From Kitasatospora paranensis (GTDB lineage Bacteria > Actinomycetota > Actinomycetes > Streptomycetales > Streptomycetaceae): a stretch of 64,000 bases of DNA. Shown here piece after piece: positions 29,271 through 37,899 of this stretch; within the stretch, counting starts at the first letter, position 1, and every line of letters begins with the position of its first letter. The notes below the pieces were generated by a model that was given only the letters and a program-made list of their open reading frames with translations, had not been told where the DNA came from and did no database searches. The stretch covers positions 1,364,001 through 1,428,000 of the forward strand of contig NZ_BAABKV010000001.1 of the NCBI RefSeq assembly GCF_039544005.1, given 5' to 3'. Both the position numbers and the translations under genes were made by a program.

Positions 29271-30304
29271 GGCGCCACCCGGGTCGTGCCCGGCTCGCCG
29301 TGGCGCTTCAGGGCGCCGTCGAAGACCGCCGCCGTCGCGGCGTAGTCGTCCTCGGCGCGGGCCGTGTCCATGATGAACGTCCGGCACCCGGCGTCGATGT
29401 ACCGCATGATCTCCCGTTCGACCTTCTCGTGGCTGCCCACCAGGTAGGGGCAGTACGTCGCGTGGTGGAGGAAGGGCCCCATCCAGTACGGGCTGTCGGG
29501 GCCGCCGGGGAACTCCTCGGCGGCGGACAGCCGCTCCACCCAGTGCGAGTCCGAGACGCTGCGGGCCAGCCGTTGGGCGAGCCGGCCGGCCCGGCTGGCC
29601 GGGAAGCGCTCGTACGCGAGGGCCCAGGCCTCCCGGTCGCTGTCGCGGGCGATGACGCCGAGTCGGACGCCGCCTCCCCGCAGGTCGCCGTGCGGGCCGT
29701 CCCCCGAGGTGCCGGGCGGCTCCGGGTAGCGCACGGGGACGGCGCCGAGCGTCCGGCCGGCCCGGAGCCCGGCCTCGGAGGAGCCGGAGATGTAGAGCTC
29801 GGGGGCGAGGTGCGCGGGCAGCGGGGGGAACATCGGCAGGGTCCGCACCCGGTACCAGGTGCCCTCGAAGGTCACCGGGCCGGCTCCGGCCAGCAGGCGC
29901 CGGACCAGCTGCGCGTATTCGGTCAGCCGCGCGTACCGGTCGTCGTGGGCGGTGTCGTCGCCGAGGGCGGCGAGGTCGCCGACGGCGCCTCCGGCGACGA
30001 GGTTGAGGGCGATCCGGCGGCCGTACACCGCCCCGAAGGTCGCGATCGTCTTGGCGACCGTGTAGGGGTGCGCGTACAAGGGCTGCAGGGCGACCAGCGG
30101 CGCGAAGTCCTCGGTGGCCGCGAGCACCTCCTGGGCCACGGCCCACGGATCGACGGTGTTGTTGTCGGAGTACACGAGGGCGCCGCCGAAGCCGGCCGCC
30201 TCCGCGCAGCGGGCGGCCCGCCGGACGGCCTCCCGGTAGCGGCCCGGCTGCGCGGGCGGCGGAATCGTGGCGAACAGCCGCAGGCCCGGCGCTTCGTCGG
30301 CCAC
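29267..30304 (-). CDS. LLM-class FMNH2-dependent monooxygenase
   Basis: About 345 residues from GTG 30304, with GAGGAGAGG upstream. The TIM-barrel luciferase-like pattern is clear: FATIPPPAQPGRYREAVRRAARCAEAAGF, LVYSDNNTVDPWAVAQEV, GRRIALNLVAGGAVGDLAALGD, LYISGSSEAGLRAGRTLGAV and LVGSHEKVEREIMRYIDAG. It is close to the SsuD/alkanesulfonate monooxygenase type (the ALNLVAG segment and SGSSEAG). With the reductase it would oxidise a substrate with O2. In this cluster that may be an N- or C-oxidation of a peptide building block. It is the first gene of a three-gene leftward operon. Confidence 0.85.
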   Translation of the reverse strand: MADEAPGLRLFATIPPPAQPGRYREAVRRAARCAEAAGFGGALVYSDNNTVDPWAVAQEVLAATEDFAPLVALQPLYAHPYTVAKTIATFGAVYGRRIALNLVAGGAVGDLAALGDDTAHDDRYARLTEYAQLVRRLLAGAGPVTFEGTWYRVRTLPMFPPLPAHLAPELYISGSSEAGLRAGRTLGAVPVRYPEPPGTSGDGPHGDLRGGGVRLGVIARDSDREAWALAYERFPASRAGRLAQRLARSVSDSHWVERLSAAEEFPGGPDSPYWMGPFLHHATYCPYLVGSHEKVEREIMRYIDAGCRTFIMDTARAEDDYAATAAVFDGALKRHGEPGTTRVAP

Positions 30305-30380
30305 ACCATCACCTCTCCTCGTCGGTTCGACCGAGCACGGGGGTTTCGGGTCCACGGTGGGCGCGGCAGGTGGTGCACCT

Positions 30381-30475
30381 CCAGGCAGCGGGCAGGCAAC
30401 TTTCCTGCCTGCCGTCGGGCCGTCCGAAGCTGCCGCCCTCTTGCCTGTTCGTGGCCGCGGCGGCGCTCCTAGGCT
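30381..30475. promoter_or_regulatory. Divergent SARP-type promoter region A
   Basis: Rightward: TGCC-type repeats begin at 30431 and 30442 (11 bp apart), with a further TGCCTG at 30406, and a -10 box TAGGCT at 30470-30475 lies 22 bp after the last repeat. Leftward: CAGGCA repeats, 11 bp apart, lie within 30381-30399. The stretch GGCAACTTTCCTGCCTG is shared exactly with region B. It would drive the condensation/ATP-grasp operon and the LLM/KAS III operon. Confidence 0.65.
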
Positions 30476-30534
30476 GACGCAGCATCACCCGTGGGAGTGC
30501 GCGTCGAGCGTCTCGTGACCGAACGGAGCCCCTC

Positions 30535-31784
30535 GTGCATGAGCCCGCCCCCTGTCCTACGGTCAACTCTCCGTCTGGCGCGATGTCCGGGAGCTGGGCC
30601 GCGACCGCTGGCACGAGGCGAACACCCGGACGATCTGGCCGCTGGCCGGGGAGGGGGAGCCGAAGGTGTCCGCCGTCGAGGACGCCGTCCTCGCGCTGGC
30701 CGCGCGGCACGAGTCGCTGCGGACGGTGTACGGGCTGTCGGATCCGTACGCGCCGGTGCAGCGCGTGCTGCCGTCCGTCGGCGAGGTCGACTCCGGCACG
30801 GTCGAGTGCGGCCCGGAGGAGTTCGACGGCGTGGTCGCAGCGCTGGCGGCCGCTCCCTTCGACCTGAGCGCCGCACCGGCCTGGCGGTTCCGGGTCGTCA
30901 CCGTGGACGACCGCCCCCGGGCCGTCGTGCTGATCGGGCACCACATCGTCGCGGACGGCTGGAGCAACACCATCCTGGAGTCCGACTTCCGCGCCGCCCT
31001 GCGCGGGCAGGTACCGCCCGGCGCCGCCGCACCGCCCACGCCGCGGGAGCTGGCCGGCTGGCAGCGCTCGCCCGACCGGCGGGCCAGGCAGGCCGCACTG
31101 ACCGCCTACTGGGAGCGGATCTTCGGCCTTCCGGCGGCGTCGCTGCGCACGGCCGGCGCCCCGGCCCCGCCCGACGACGCCTGCCAGTACTCCGTGCGCT
31201 CCCGGCAGGCATCCGCGGCCGCCCGGCGGCTCGCCGAGCAGCTCACGGTGCCGGTCTCCAGCGTGGTGCTGGCCGCGTTCACCTGGAGCGTGGCGCGCCT
31301 GGCCGGCCCGGGCCCGCTGGTCGCCCAACTGATGTCCTCCAACCGCTTCGTGCCGCCGTGGACGGACGTGGTCAGCTCCATGAACCAGTGGACGGCGGCC
31401 TCGGTCGGCGCCGCCCCGGACGCGTTCGTGCCGTACGTCCGCCACGTCCACACCCAGAGCCTGCTGGCCTACCGGCACGGCATGTACGACGTCGACGAGA
31501 TCGACGCCCTGCGCGACCGGGCCGGCGCCGGCCGTGCCCCCCACCAGGCTTCCTGTGCCTTCAACTTCCTCACCGACGGCCCGGCGCCGCCCGGCGCCGA
31601 CGAGGAGTCCGGCCCCGTCCGGGAGGTCCCGTTCTCCCGGATCGGGCACCCCTGCTACCTGCGGGCCACCGACGAGGCGGGCGCGACACTGGAGTTGCGC
31701 CTGCGGACCATGGGGATCGCGGACACGGTCACCCGGGACATCCTCGACGGCACCGTCGCCCGCCTGTCGGACCCCGCCTCCTGA
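30535..31784 (+). CDS. Stand-alone NRPS condensation domain protein (one-base frame break)
   Basis: About 416 residues. From GTG 30535 (GGAG six bases upstream), adding one C in the CCCCC run at 30548-30552 gives MHEPAPLSYGQLSVW, which includes the C1 core motif. The catalytic motif is canonical: IGHHIVADGWSN. Later motifs are FTWSVARLAG and SCAFNFLTDG. No carrier protein or adenylation part is attached. It is followed after about 30 bp by the ATP-grasp genes, so it probably makes one amide or ester bond in trans using carrier proteins made elsewhere in the cluster. Confidence 0.8.
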
Positions 31785-31815
31785 ATCGACCCAACCCTCC
31801 GGCCCCGCCGCGCCC

Positions 31816-34290
31816 ATGGAGTCGCCCGTGTCTGCCCATGTGATCGTCCTCCACCGTTGGACCGACTCCTACGCCGACTACGCGTCCTACCTCGACCACT
31901 CCGTCCACCGGGTCAGCTACGTGACCACGCCGCAGGCCCGGACGGCCCTCCCCGCCGCGGCCGCCGCCGTCTCGGTCGTGCCGAGCACCGAGGACCGCGC
32001 CGCCGTGCGGGCCGCCGTCGACGATCTCGTCGCACGGCACGGCGCGCCCGCACGGATCCTCGCCCTGCACGAGGTGGACCTCGACGTCGCCGCGGAACTC
32101 CGCGAGCGGCTCGGCGTGCCCGGCGAGACCCCGGACCGGCTGCACCCCTTCCGGGACAAGTTGGCCATGGCAGAGCGGCTCGCCGCACACGGTGTGCCGG
32201 CGCCCGCCTCGGCGGCGGCCCCCGACCGTGCGGCGGTCGCGGAGTTCGCACGGCGCCACGGCTGGCCGCTGATCCTCAAACCTGTTCGCGGGACGGCGAG
32301 TTCGCATGTCACCCGGCTCGACGGGCCGGCGGATCTGGCGGCGTACGCCTTCCCCGCGGGCGTACCGGTCATGGTGCAGTCCTACCTCCCGCACGGCATC
32401 CTCCACGTGGACGGGGTCGCCGCCGACGGCGATCTGCGGGTCTGGCGGGCGTCGCGCTACCTCAACACCTGCCTCGGCTTCACCCGGGGCCAGGCGCTCG
32501 GCTCGGCCGAGATCGACGACCCGGTGCTGCTCAAGGCGGTCGGGGAGTTCACCCGGCGCGCGGTGCTGGCGATGTCGACGGACCCGTGGGTGTTCCACCT
32601 CGAACTGTTCGCCTCGGACGACGGCACCGACCCGGAGCTGCACGTCCTGGAGGTGGGCGCGCGCCCGGGCGGGGCCGAGGTCCCGTTCGTCTGGCGCGAG
32701 GTGCACGGCGTCGACCTCATGGCCGCCGCCGTCGACGTGCAGCTGGGCCGACCGCTGCCCGCCTACCCGGCCTCGGCGGATCCGACCGCCGGCGTGGACG
32801 AGTGCGGCGGCTGGCTGCTCGTCCCCACCCCCGCCGCCCGGCCGTGCCGCGTCCTGGCGGCGACGCCGCAGACGGGCCGGGCCGACGGGCCCTACGCCGA
32901 GCGCCTCCCGGCCCCGGGCAGCCGGCTGGCCGATCTCCCCGGTTACGAGCACTCGGGGGCGCGCTTCCGCTTCCGCGGACGCACCCACCAGGAGGTGGCG
33001 CGGGCGATCACCCGGACGGTGTCCCGGCTCGACTTCCGCTGCGAGCCGGTCGACCCGGCACGTCCGCCCCGCGTGGTCGTCCTCGGCACCGGCGGCCGCG
33101 CCTACCGGGAGTACGCGCTCGAGGACGCGGCGGCGCACGGCCGGGTGTCCACCGTGAACGACACGCCCGCCGACTGGGAGCTGCCGTACCTCGACGGGCA
33201 CCGGGTCGCGGACACCCAGGACGTGGACGCGATCACCCGGACGGTGGCCGAGGTGCTGGCCGGGGACGGCGGGCCGGTCGGCCTGCTCACCTGGAGCGAG
33301 GTGCTGCTGGAACGGACGGCCGAGGCGGCCGCCCGGCTCGGCCTGCCGCACATGTCCCCGCAGGCCGTCCGCAACTGCCGCGACAAGCTGCGCACCCGGC
33401 GCCTGCTGGAGCAGGCAGGGCTGCCGTCCGCCCGCTACGCGCTCGCCCACGGCCTCGACGAGGCCTGCGCGGCGGCGGCCCGGATCGGGTACCCGGTGGT
33501 GGTCAAGCCCCGCGCGCTCGCGGGCAGCAGCGGTGTGGTGCTGGCCCGGACGGCCGCCGAACTCGCCGCCGTCCACCGGCACGCGGACGAGGCCGCGTTC
33601 ACCGGCCTGGACCCGCTCGACGGCCTGATGATCGAGGAGTACCTGGAAGGCCCAGAGATCAGCCTGGACTGCGTGGTCGTCGCCGGCACCGTGCACTGCG
33701 TCAACCTGGCCAGGAAGCGGATCGGCTACCCGCCGTTCTTCGAGGAGATCGGGCACCTGGTGTCCCCGTGGCGCCACGAGCCGTGGGCCGACGAGCTGGT
33801 CGACACCGTCGCCCGGATCCACGCGGTCCTCGGGGTGACGACCGGCGTGACCCACGCCGAACTGCGGCTCACCCCGCAGGGCCCGCGCCTGGTGGAGCTC
33901 AACGGCCGGCTCGGCGGCGACTTCATCCCGCTGCTCGGCCGGCTGGCCACCGGCGTCGACCTGACCGCGGCCGCCATGGACGCGGCCCTCGGCACCGTCC
34001 CCGACCTGCGGCCGACCCGGGAGCTGTGCGCCGAGGTGCGCTTCCTGTACCCCGGCCAGGACGGCGCCGTGCAACGGCTGGACGTCTCCGGCGCCCGCGA
34101 AGTACCGGGCGTCGAACGGGTGGTGGCCCTGGCGGAGCCCGGGCAGCACCTGCTCCTCCCGCCGCGCGGCGTGGTGCCGCGACTGGCCGCCGTCATCGCC
34201 ACCGGCCGCGACGCGGCCGCCTGCGACCGCACCCTCGACGAGGCGATGAGCCGGATCGAGGCCACCATCACCCCCGCCGAGGAGGCGTGA
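31816..34290 (+). CDS. Tandem ATP-grasp ligase (two ATP-grasp units)
   Basis: 824 residues with two complete ATP-grasp modules. Module 1 (about 1-400) shows FRDKLAMAERLAAHGVPAPAS, WPLILKPVRGTASSHVTR and HVLEVGARPGGAEVPF. Module 2 (about 410-800) shows NCRDKLRTRRLLEQAGLPSAR, YPVVVKPRALAGSSGVVLA, GLMIEEYLEGPEISLDCVV and RLVELNGRLGGDFIP. Such enzymes activate a carboxylate as acyl phosphate and join it to an amine, like L-amino acid ligases and carbamoyl-phosphate synthase halves. ATG 31816 has weak spacing; GTG 31828 is an alternative. It overlaps the next ATP-grasp gene by four bases. Confidence 0.85.
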   Translation: MESPVSAHVIVLHRWTDSYADYASYLDHSVHRVSYVTTPQARTALPAAAAAVSVVPSTEDRAAVRAAVDDLVARHGAPARILALHEVDLDVAAELRERLGVPGETPDRLHPFRDKLAMAERLAAHGVPAPASAAAPDRAAVAEFARRHGWPLILKPVRGTASSHVTRLDGPADLAAYAFPAGVPVMVQSYLPHGILHVDGVAADGDLRVWRASRYLNTCLGFTRGQALGSAEIDDPVLLKAVGEFTRRAVLAMSTDPWVFHLELFASDDGTDPELHVLEVGARPGGAEVPFVWREVHGVDLMAAAVDVQLGRPLPAYPASADPTAGVDECGGWLLVPTPAARPCRVLAATPQTGRADGPYAERLPAPGSRLADLPGYEHSGARFRFRGRTHQEVARAITRTVSRLDFRCEPVDPARPPRVVVLGTGGRAYREYALEDAAAHGRVSTVNDTPADWELPYLDGHRVADTQDVDAITRTVAEVLAGDGGPVGLLTWSEVLLERTAEAAARLGLPHMSPQAVRNCRDKLRTRRLLEQAGLPSARYALAHGLDEACAAAARIGYPVVVKPRALAGSSGVVLARTAAELAAVHRHADEAAFTGLDPLDGLMIEEYLEGPEISLDCVVVAGTVHCVNLARKRIGYPPFFEEIGHLVSPWRHEPWADELVDTVARIHAVLGVTTGVTHAELRLTPQGPRLVELNGRLGGDFIPLLGRLATGVDLTAAAMDAALGTVPDLRPTRELCAEVRFLYPGQDGAVQRLDVSGAREVPGVERVVALAEPGQHLLLPPRGVVPRLAAVIATGRDAAACDRTLDEAMSRIEATITPAEEA

Positions 34291-35549
34291 ACACGGCCAT
34301 GGTCAACCCCGAAATCACCCACGTGGTCCTGGGATTCAGCGTCGGCCTGCTGAACCAGCTGGACCGGCTGCTGCCCGCAGGGTCCGTCCTGGTGGTCGAG
34401 GAGCCCGCGATCTGCGCGGCCCGCGACGTCGCCGGGCAGCTCGCCCGGCTGAGCTGCGCGGCGGGCGTGGTCGCAGCCCCCGTCCAGGACGAGGCGAACG
34501 CCGCGACGCTCGCCCGGCACGTCGAGCGGCCGGCAGGCGTCCGCGCGGTGCTGCCGGGCCTGGAGTACACCGTGGTCGCGGCCGCCGAGCTGGCCGAGGC
34601 ATGGGGCCTGCCGAACGGCGGGCCGCGGGCCGTCCGCGCCTTCCGCGACAAGTCGCTGCTGCGGGAGACCACCCGGTGCGCCGGGATCGGGCACCCCGAC
34701 TGGCAGCGTGTCGACGGCCCGCAGGAGGTCGCCCGGTTCCGCGCGGAGCACGGCGGCTCCTGCGTGCTGAAGCCGACCCACCTGCAGGGCAGCGCCGGCA
34801 TCCAGCTCCTCGGCCCCGGGGACGACCTCGACGAGGCCTGGAAGCGGACGGAGGCCGCCGACGAGGTGCACCTGCGCACCGCCCACGCGGGCAGCCCCGG
34901 GTACGTGGTCGAGGAGTGGCTGCGCGGGCCGGAGGTCAGCGTCGAGGCCCTCGTCCACGAGGGCCGGATCGCCTTCCTCAACACGACCGAGACGCAGCTC
35001 TTCCCGGGCCGTCACCCGGTCGAGCGCGGCCATGTCGTGCCGGCGCCGGACGGGGGCGCGGCGCCGGCGGAGGCCATGCACGCGCTGGTCGCCGCGACGG
35101 GCTTCCGCAGCGGCATCCTGCACGCCGAGTGGATCCTCCGCGACGGCCGACCGCACCTGCTGGAGTGCGCGGCCAGGCTGCCCGGGGACTACATCCCGTT
35201 CCTCATCGCGCTCGCCTGGGACAGCGACCTGATCCGCGGCCTGGTCGACGTGCTGGAGGGCCGGCCGCCCACGATGGCCCCGGCCCCCGTCCGCGGTGCG
35301 GCCGTCCGCTTCCTGGACGCCGCCCCCGGCAGTGTGCGGGAGGTCCGCGGCCTCGACGCCGCCCGGGAGCTCCCCGGCGTGGTCGAGATCTGGATGTCCG
35401 CCGAGCCCGGCCGGTCGGTGGAGCCGATGACGAGTTCCTGGTCGCGCGTCGGCGAGGTGGTGGCCGTCGGCTCCGACCGGGAGGCGGCGGCCGCCCACGC
35501 CCTGGCCGCGGCCGCCGCCGTCCACATCGTCACCACCGCGCTCGGGTAG
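34287..35549 (+). CDS. ATP-grasp amino acid/peptide ligase
   Basis: 420 residues; GTG start overlaps the preceding stop (GTGA). A single ATP-grasp module: FRDKSLLRETTRCAGIGHPD, GSCVLKPTHLQGSAGIQLL, GYVVEEWLRGPEVSVEALV, HAEWILRDGRPHLLECAARLPGDYIPF. It resembles BacD/L-amino acid ligases and probably forms one peptide bond with ATP. With the preceding tandem enzyme this operon has three ATP-grasp catalytic units next to a free condensation protein. The insertion element follows the stop by 11 bases. Confidence 0.85.
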   Translation: MNTAMVNPEITHVVLGFSVGLLNQLDRLLPAGSVLVVEEPAICAARDVAGQLARLSCAAGVVAAPVQDEANAATLARHVERPAGVRAVLPGLEYTVVAAAELAEAWGLPNGGPRAVRAFRDKSLLRETTRCAGIGHPDWQRVDGPQEVARFRAEHGGSCVLKPTHLQGSAGIQLLGPGDDLDEAWKRTEAADEVHLRTAHAGSPGYVVEEWLRGPEVSVEALVHEGRIAFLNTTETQLFPGRHPVERGHVVPAPDGGAAPAEAMHALVAATGFRSGILHAEWILRDGRPHLLECAARLPGDYIPFLIALAWDSDLIRGLVDVLEGRPPTMAPAPVRGAAVRFLDAAPGSVREVRGLDAARELPGVVEIWMSAEPGRSVEPMTSSWSRVGEVVAVGSDREAAAAHALAAAAAVHIVTTALG

Positions 35550-35740
35550 CAGGATCCTTACGACTCGGTCCACGATTGCTGATGTGGGTACATTTCGTTG
35601 AAGGGAAGGGTTGGGGGATGCTGCTCGTTGACCAGCAACCGCCCCCTGCTCGGAGGTGCCCCCTTCCGTGACCGGGCGGCCTCGGCCAGCGGGCAGACTG
35701 AAGGCCACACAAGGAGGACGCATAGATTCCGATGAGCCGA

Positions 35741-36206
35741 TGTACCAGTTCCGGCGCGACGTCACGCGGCAGAAAAGCCCCCGAACCTTCTGGACGTGAC
35801 AGGGGCGCACGGTCTGGCCCAAGCCGCCGGCATCGCGAGCTTCTGGATCCGCAAGGGCATCGCTGACCGCGTTGAGGTACTCAACCGGCAACGACTAGTC
35901 CTTGCGATCTCACGGTTCGACGTCCGCGTGCTCGATGAGCCGCACGGGCGGAACACCTATCAGGTCCGGACGCTGGACCAACAGCACGCCTTGATCTGCC
36001 TCGGCCACGCGGCCCAGCTGCGAGACGCGTTGGTCGTCGCCGATGAGCAGTTGCTGTCCCGAAGTGCGGCCGCTGTGGTGGAGATTCGCAGAAGCAGCTC
36101 CATCATCGCACTTCTGACCCGGGCGGACCTGGGCTGGATGTGGCCCGGACGCGGCGTTCGCACGTGTACGGGGGACGCCAGCGCTGGACTGACAGCTCCT
36201 TCGTGA
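35741..36206 (+). CDS. Hypothetical passenger protein in the insertion sequence
   Basis: The frame from GTG 35796 (GIASFWIRKGIADRVEVLN, FDVRVLDEPHGRNTYQVRTL, LVVADEQLLSRSAA) runs to 36206. Adding one C to CCCCC at 35778-35782 would extend it to ATG 35741 (MYQFRRDVTRQKSP). About 155 residues, with no recognised domain. Base composition is less GC-rich than in the cluster. It may not be expressed; function unknown. Confidence 0.35.
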
Positions 36207-36245
36207 CTGCCGTGACGTGACAGTGGCCGCACGGGCTCTTCGAGT

Positions 36246-37232
36246 GTGACCAAGAAGTGGGCCCGTGCGGCCTTGACCCATCCTGCCTTCTGCGGCGTCT
36301 CGCGCACACATCTCGGCGATGTGATCGAAGAGTTGGCCGATCCGTGGCTCGCCCGTTGCGAATCGGAGCTCCGTGAGCGCCGTGGTGCCGCGCGGCAACG
36401 CGAGGCTGGTGCTGGGCCGAAGCACGACCTGGTCTTCACCGACCGCCTGCTGGTCACCCTGGTCCACCTGCGCACCTGGCTCCCGCACGCCGCGCTCGCC
36501 GCGCTCGCCGAACTGTACGGCACCGCCCGCTCCACGATCTCCCGCGCCATCAGCGAGATCCGCCCGCTGCTGGCGGAGCGCGGCTTCGCCGTCCCCGACC
36601 GCCCCGGCATCCGACTGCGCACCCTGGCTGACGTGTTCGCCCACGCCGAGGCCGAGGGGATCCGGCTGCGGATCGACGGCGCCGAGACCCAGGTCCGCCG
36701 CCCGAAGGCCAACCGGCCCGGGCGGCGGGCCTTCGTCTCCGGCAAGAAGAAGCAGAACACCATCAAGACCACCACCATCAGCGACGGCCAGGGCCGCCTG
36801 CTGTGGTCGGGTGCGGACCACCCTGGCCGTATGCACGACCAGACCGCGATGCGCACCGAGGACATCGCTGAGCAGTTCCGCTTCCGCCCGAAGGTGACAG
36901 CCGAGGTCGACGAGGGCTACCGAGGCCTGGCCAACGAGTTCCCCGACCAGATCAGCGCCCCGCCCAAGAAGCCGAAGGACGACGCGCCACTCGGCGAGCA
37001 GTACGCCTGGCGGGAGACGCGCCGACGGCAGTCCTCGGAGCGGATCTGCGTCGAGCACGCCAACGCCGAATTGCGGCAGTGGCGCCCACTCCAGCGCTAC
37101 ACCGGCCGGCGCGAGGACTACGCCGAGACCCACCAAGCGATCGCCTCACTGGTCTCGGACCGCTCAGCCCGCCGGCCGACCAGCCGCAAGCCGAGCACTG
37201 AACTCGTGCGTGCCCGGCAGACCGCCTGCTGA
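36246..37232 (+). CDS. IS5-family DDE transposase
   Basis: 328 residues from GTG 36246. The N-terminal helix-turn-helix of Transposase_4 type (DRLLVTLVHLRTWLPHAALAA, YGTARSTISRAISEIRPLL) precedes the DDE domain: first Asp in GIRLRIDGAETQV, second Asp in DEGYRGLANEF, and the third acidic residue in RICVEHANAELRQWRPL. The frame is intact, so the element may still be active. Confidence 0.9.
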   Translation: MTKKWARAALTHPAFCGVSRTHLGDVIEELADPWLARCESELRERRGAARQREAGAGPKHDLVFTDRLLVTLVHLRTWLPHAALAALAELYGTARSTISRAISEIRPLLAERGFAVPDRPGIRLRTLADVFAHAEAEGIRLRIDGAETQVRRPKANRPGRRAFVSGKKKQNTIKTTTISDGQGRLLWSGADHPGRMHDQTAMRTEDIAEQFRFRPKVTAEVDEGYRGLANEFPDQISAPPKKPKDDAPLGEQYAWRETRRRQSSERICVEHANAELRQWRPLQRYTGRREDYAETHQAIASLVSDRSARRPTSRKPSTELVRARQTAC

Positions 37233-37320
37233 TCAACCACCAGCCGACCCGCTAGGCCGGCACGTCCGGACCCCAATCGCGGACCGAGTCGTTACTCACG
37301 AACCGACATGACGGACCGTC

Positions 37321-37350
37321 ACGCGGCCCGGCCTCCGGGCCGGGCCGCGT
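37321..37350. terminator. Hairpin, 13-bp stem with tetraloop
   Basis: Arms ACGCGGCCCGGCC and GGCCGGGCCGCGT with loop TCCG. It lies between the insertion sequence and the VOC gene and can serve the leftward VOC gene and, before the insertion, the rightward ATP-grasp operon. Confidence 0.7.
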
Positions 37351-37399
37351 CGGTGCGCCCGGGGCGGCGCGGATCGTCCGGAGCCGGCGGCCCCCGGCC

Positions 37400-37771
37400 T
37401 CAGCCGACTAGGGTCCGCTTCGGCCGGACGATGCAGAACTCGTTCCCCTCCGGATCCGCCAGCACCGTCCACGACTCCTCGCCGCTCTGCCCGACGTCCA
37501 CCCTGCGGGCGCCGAGCGCGAGGATGCGCTCGATCTCGTCCGCCCGCTCCTCGGCGCCGGACGTCAGATCGAGGTGCAGACGGTTCTTGACGACCTTGCG
37601 GTCCGTCACCGGCATGAAGCAGAGGCCCACGGGGGCCGTCACGTCCGGCCCGACGACGACCTCCCGCTCCCGCTCGGAGAGGATCCGCCAGCCCAGCACC
37701 TCGGCCCAGAACCGGGCGAGGGCGGGCAGGTCGTGGGCGTCGATCACGATGTGGTGCAGGGAGACGGGCAT
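37400..37771 (-). CDS. VOC-family (glyoxalase/bleomycin-resistance-like) protein
   Basis: 123 residues: LHHIVIDAHDLPALARFWAEVLGW at the start, HLDLTSGAEERADEIERILALGA in the middle and VLADPEGNEFCIVRP at the end are typical of one vicinal-oxygen-chelate module. It may be a resistance binding protein or an enzyme; the substrate is unknown. It stands alone between two hairpins and follows the NRPS operon on the same strand. Confidence 0.8.
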   Translation of the reverse strand: MPVSLHHIVIDAHDLPALARFWAEVLGWRILSEREREVVVGPDVTAPVGLCFMPVTDRKVVKNRLHLDLTSGAEERADEIERILALGARRVDVGQSGEESWTVLADPEGNEFCIVRPKRTLVG

Positions 37772-37838
37772 GTCGGCCAGTGTGCCCGGGGAACGCCGGG
37801 AGGGAACCCGCCCGGCGGGACGCGCCGGGACGGACGCG

Positions 37839-37878
37839 CCGGGGCCGGGGCCGACACGAACGTCGGCCCCGGCCCCGG
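37839..37878 (-). terminator. Terminator of the NRPS operon, 17-bp perfect stem
   Basis: Arms CCGGGGCCGGGGCCGAC and GTCGGCCCCGGCCCCGG with a six-base loop, 22 bases after the stop of the last NRPS gene on the minus strand. Confidence 0.8.
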
Positions 37879-37899
37879 CTCCGCCCCCGCGCCCCCTGG

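Larger units (their letters stand above)
35561..37291 (+). mobile_element. IS5-family insertion sequence, 1731 bp, with TTA target duplication
   Basis: The ends are inverted repeats: CGACTCGGTCCACGATTG at the left (35561) and CAATCGCGGACCGAGTCG at the right (ending 37291), with one mismatch. Both are flanked by TTA (35558-35560 and 37292-37294), fitting the TNA duplication of the IS1031 group of IS5. It carries a DDE transposase and about 650 bp of lower-GC passenger sequence to its left. It inserted 11 bp behind the ATP-grasp operon and so probably disrupts no gene. Confidence 0.8.

Noticed and set aside
31729-34149. Long minus-strand frame opposite the ATP-grasp gene
   Set aside because: Shadow of a well-supported coding strand with no motifs of its own.
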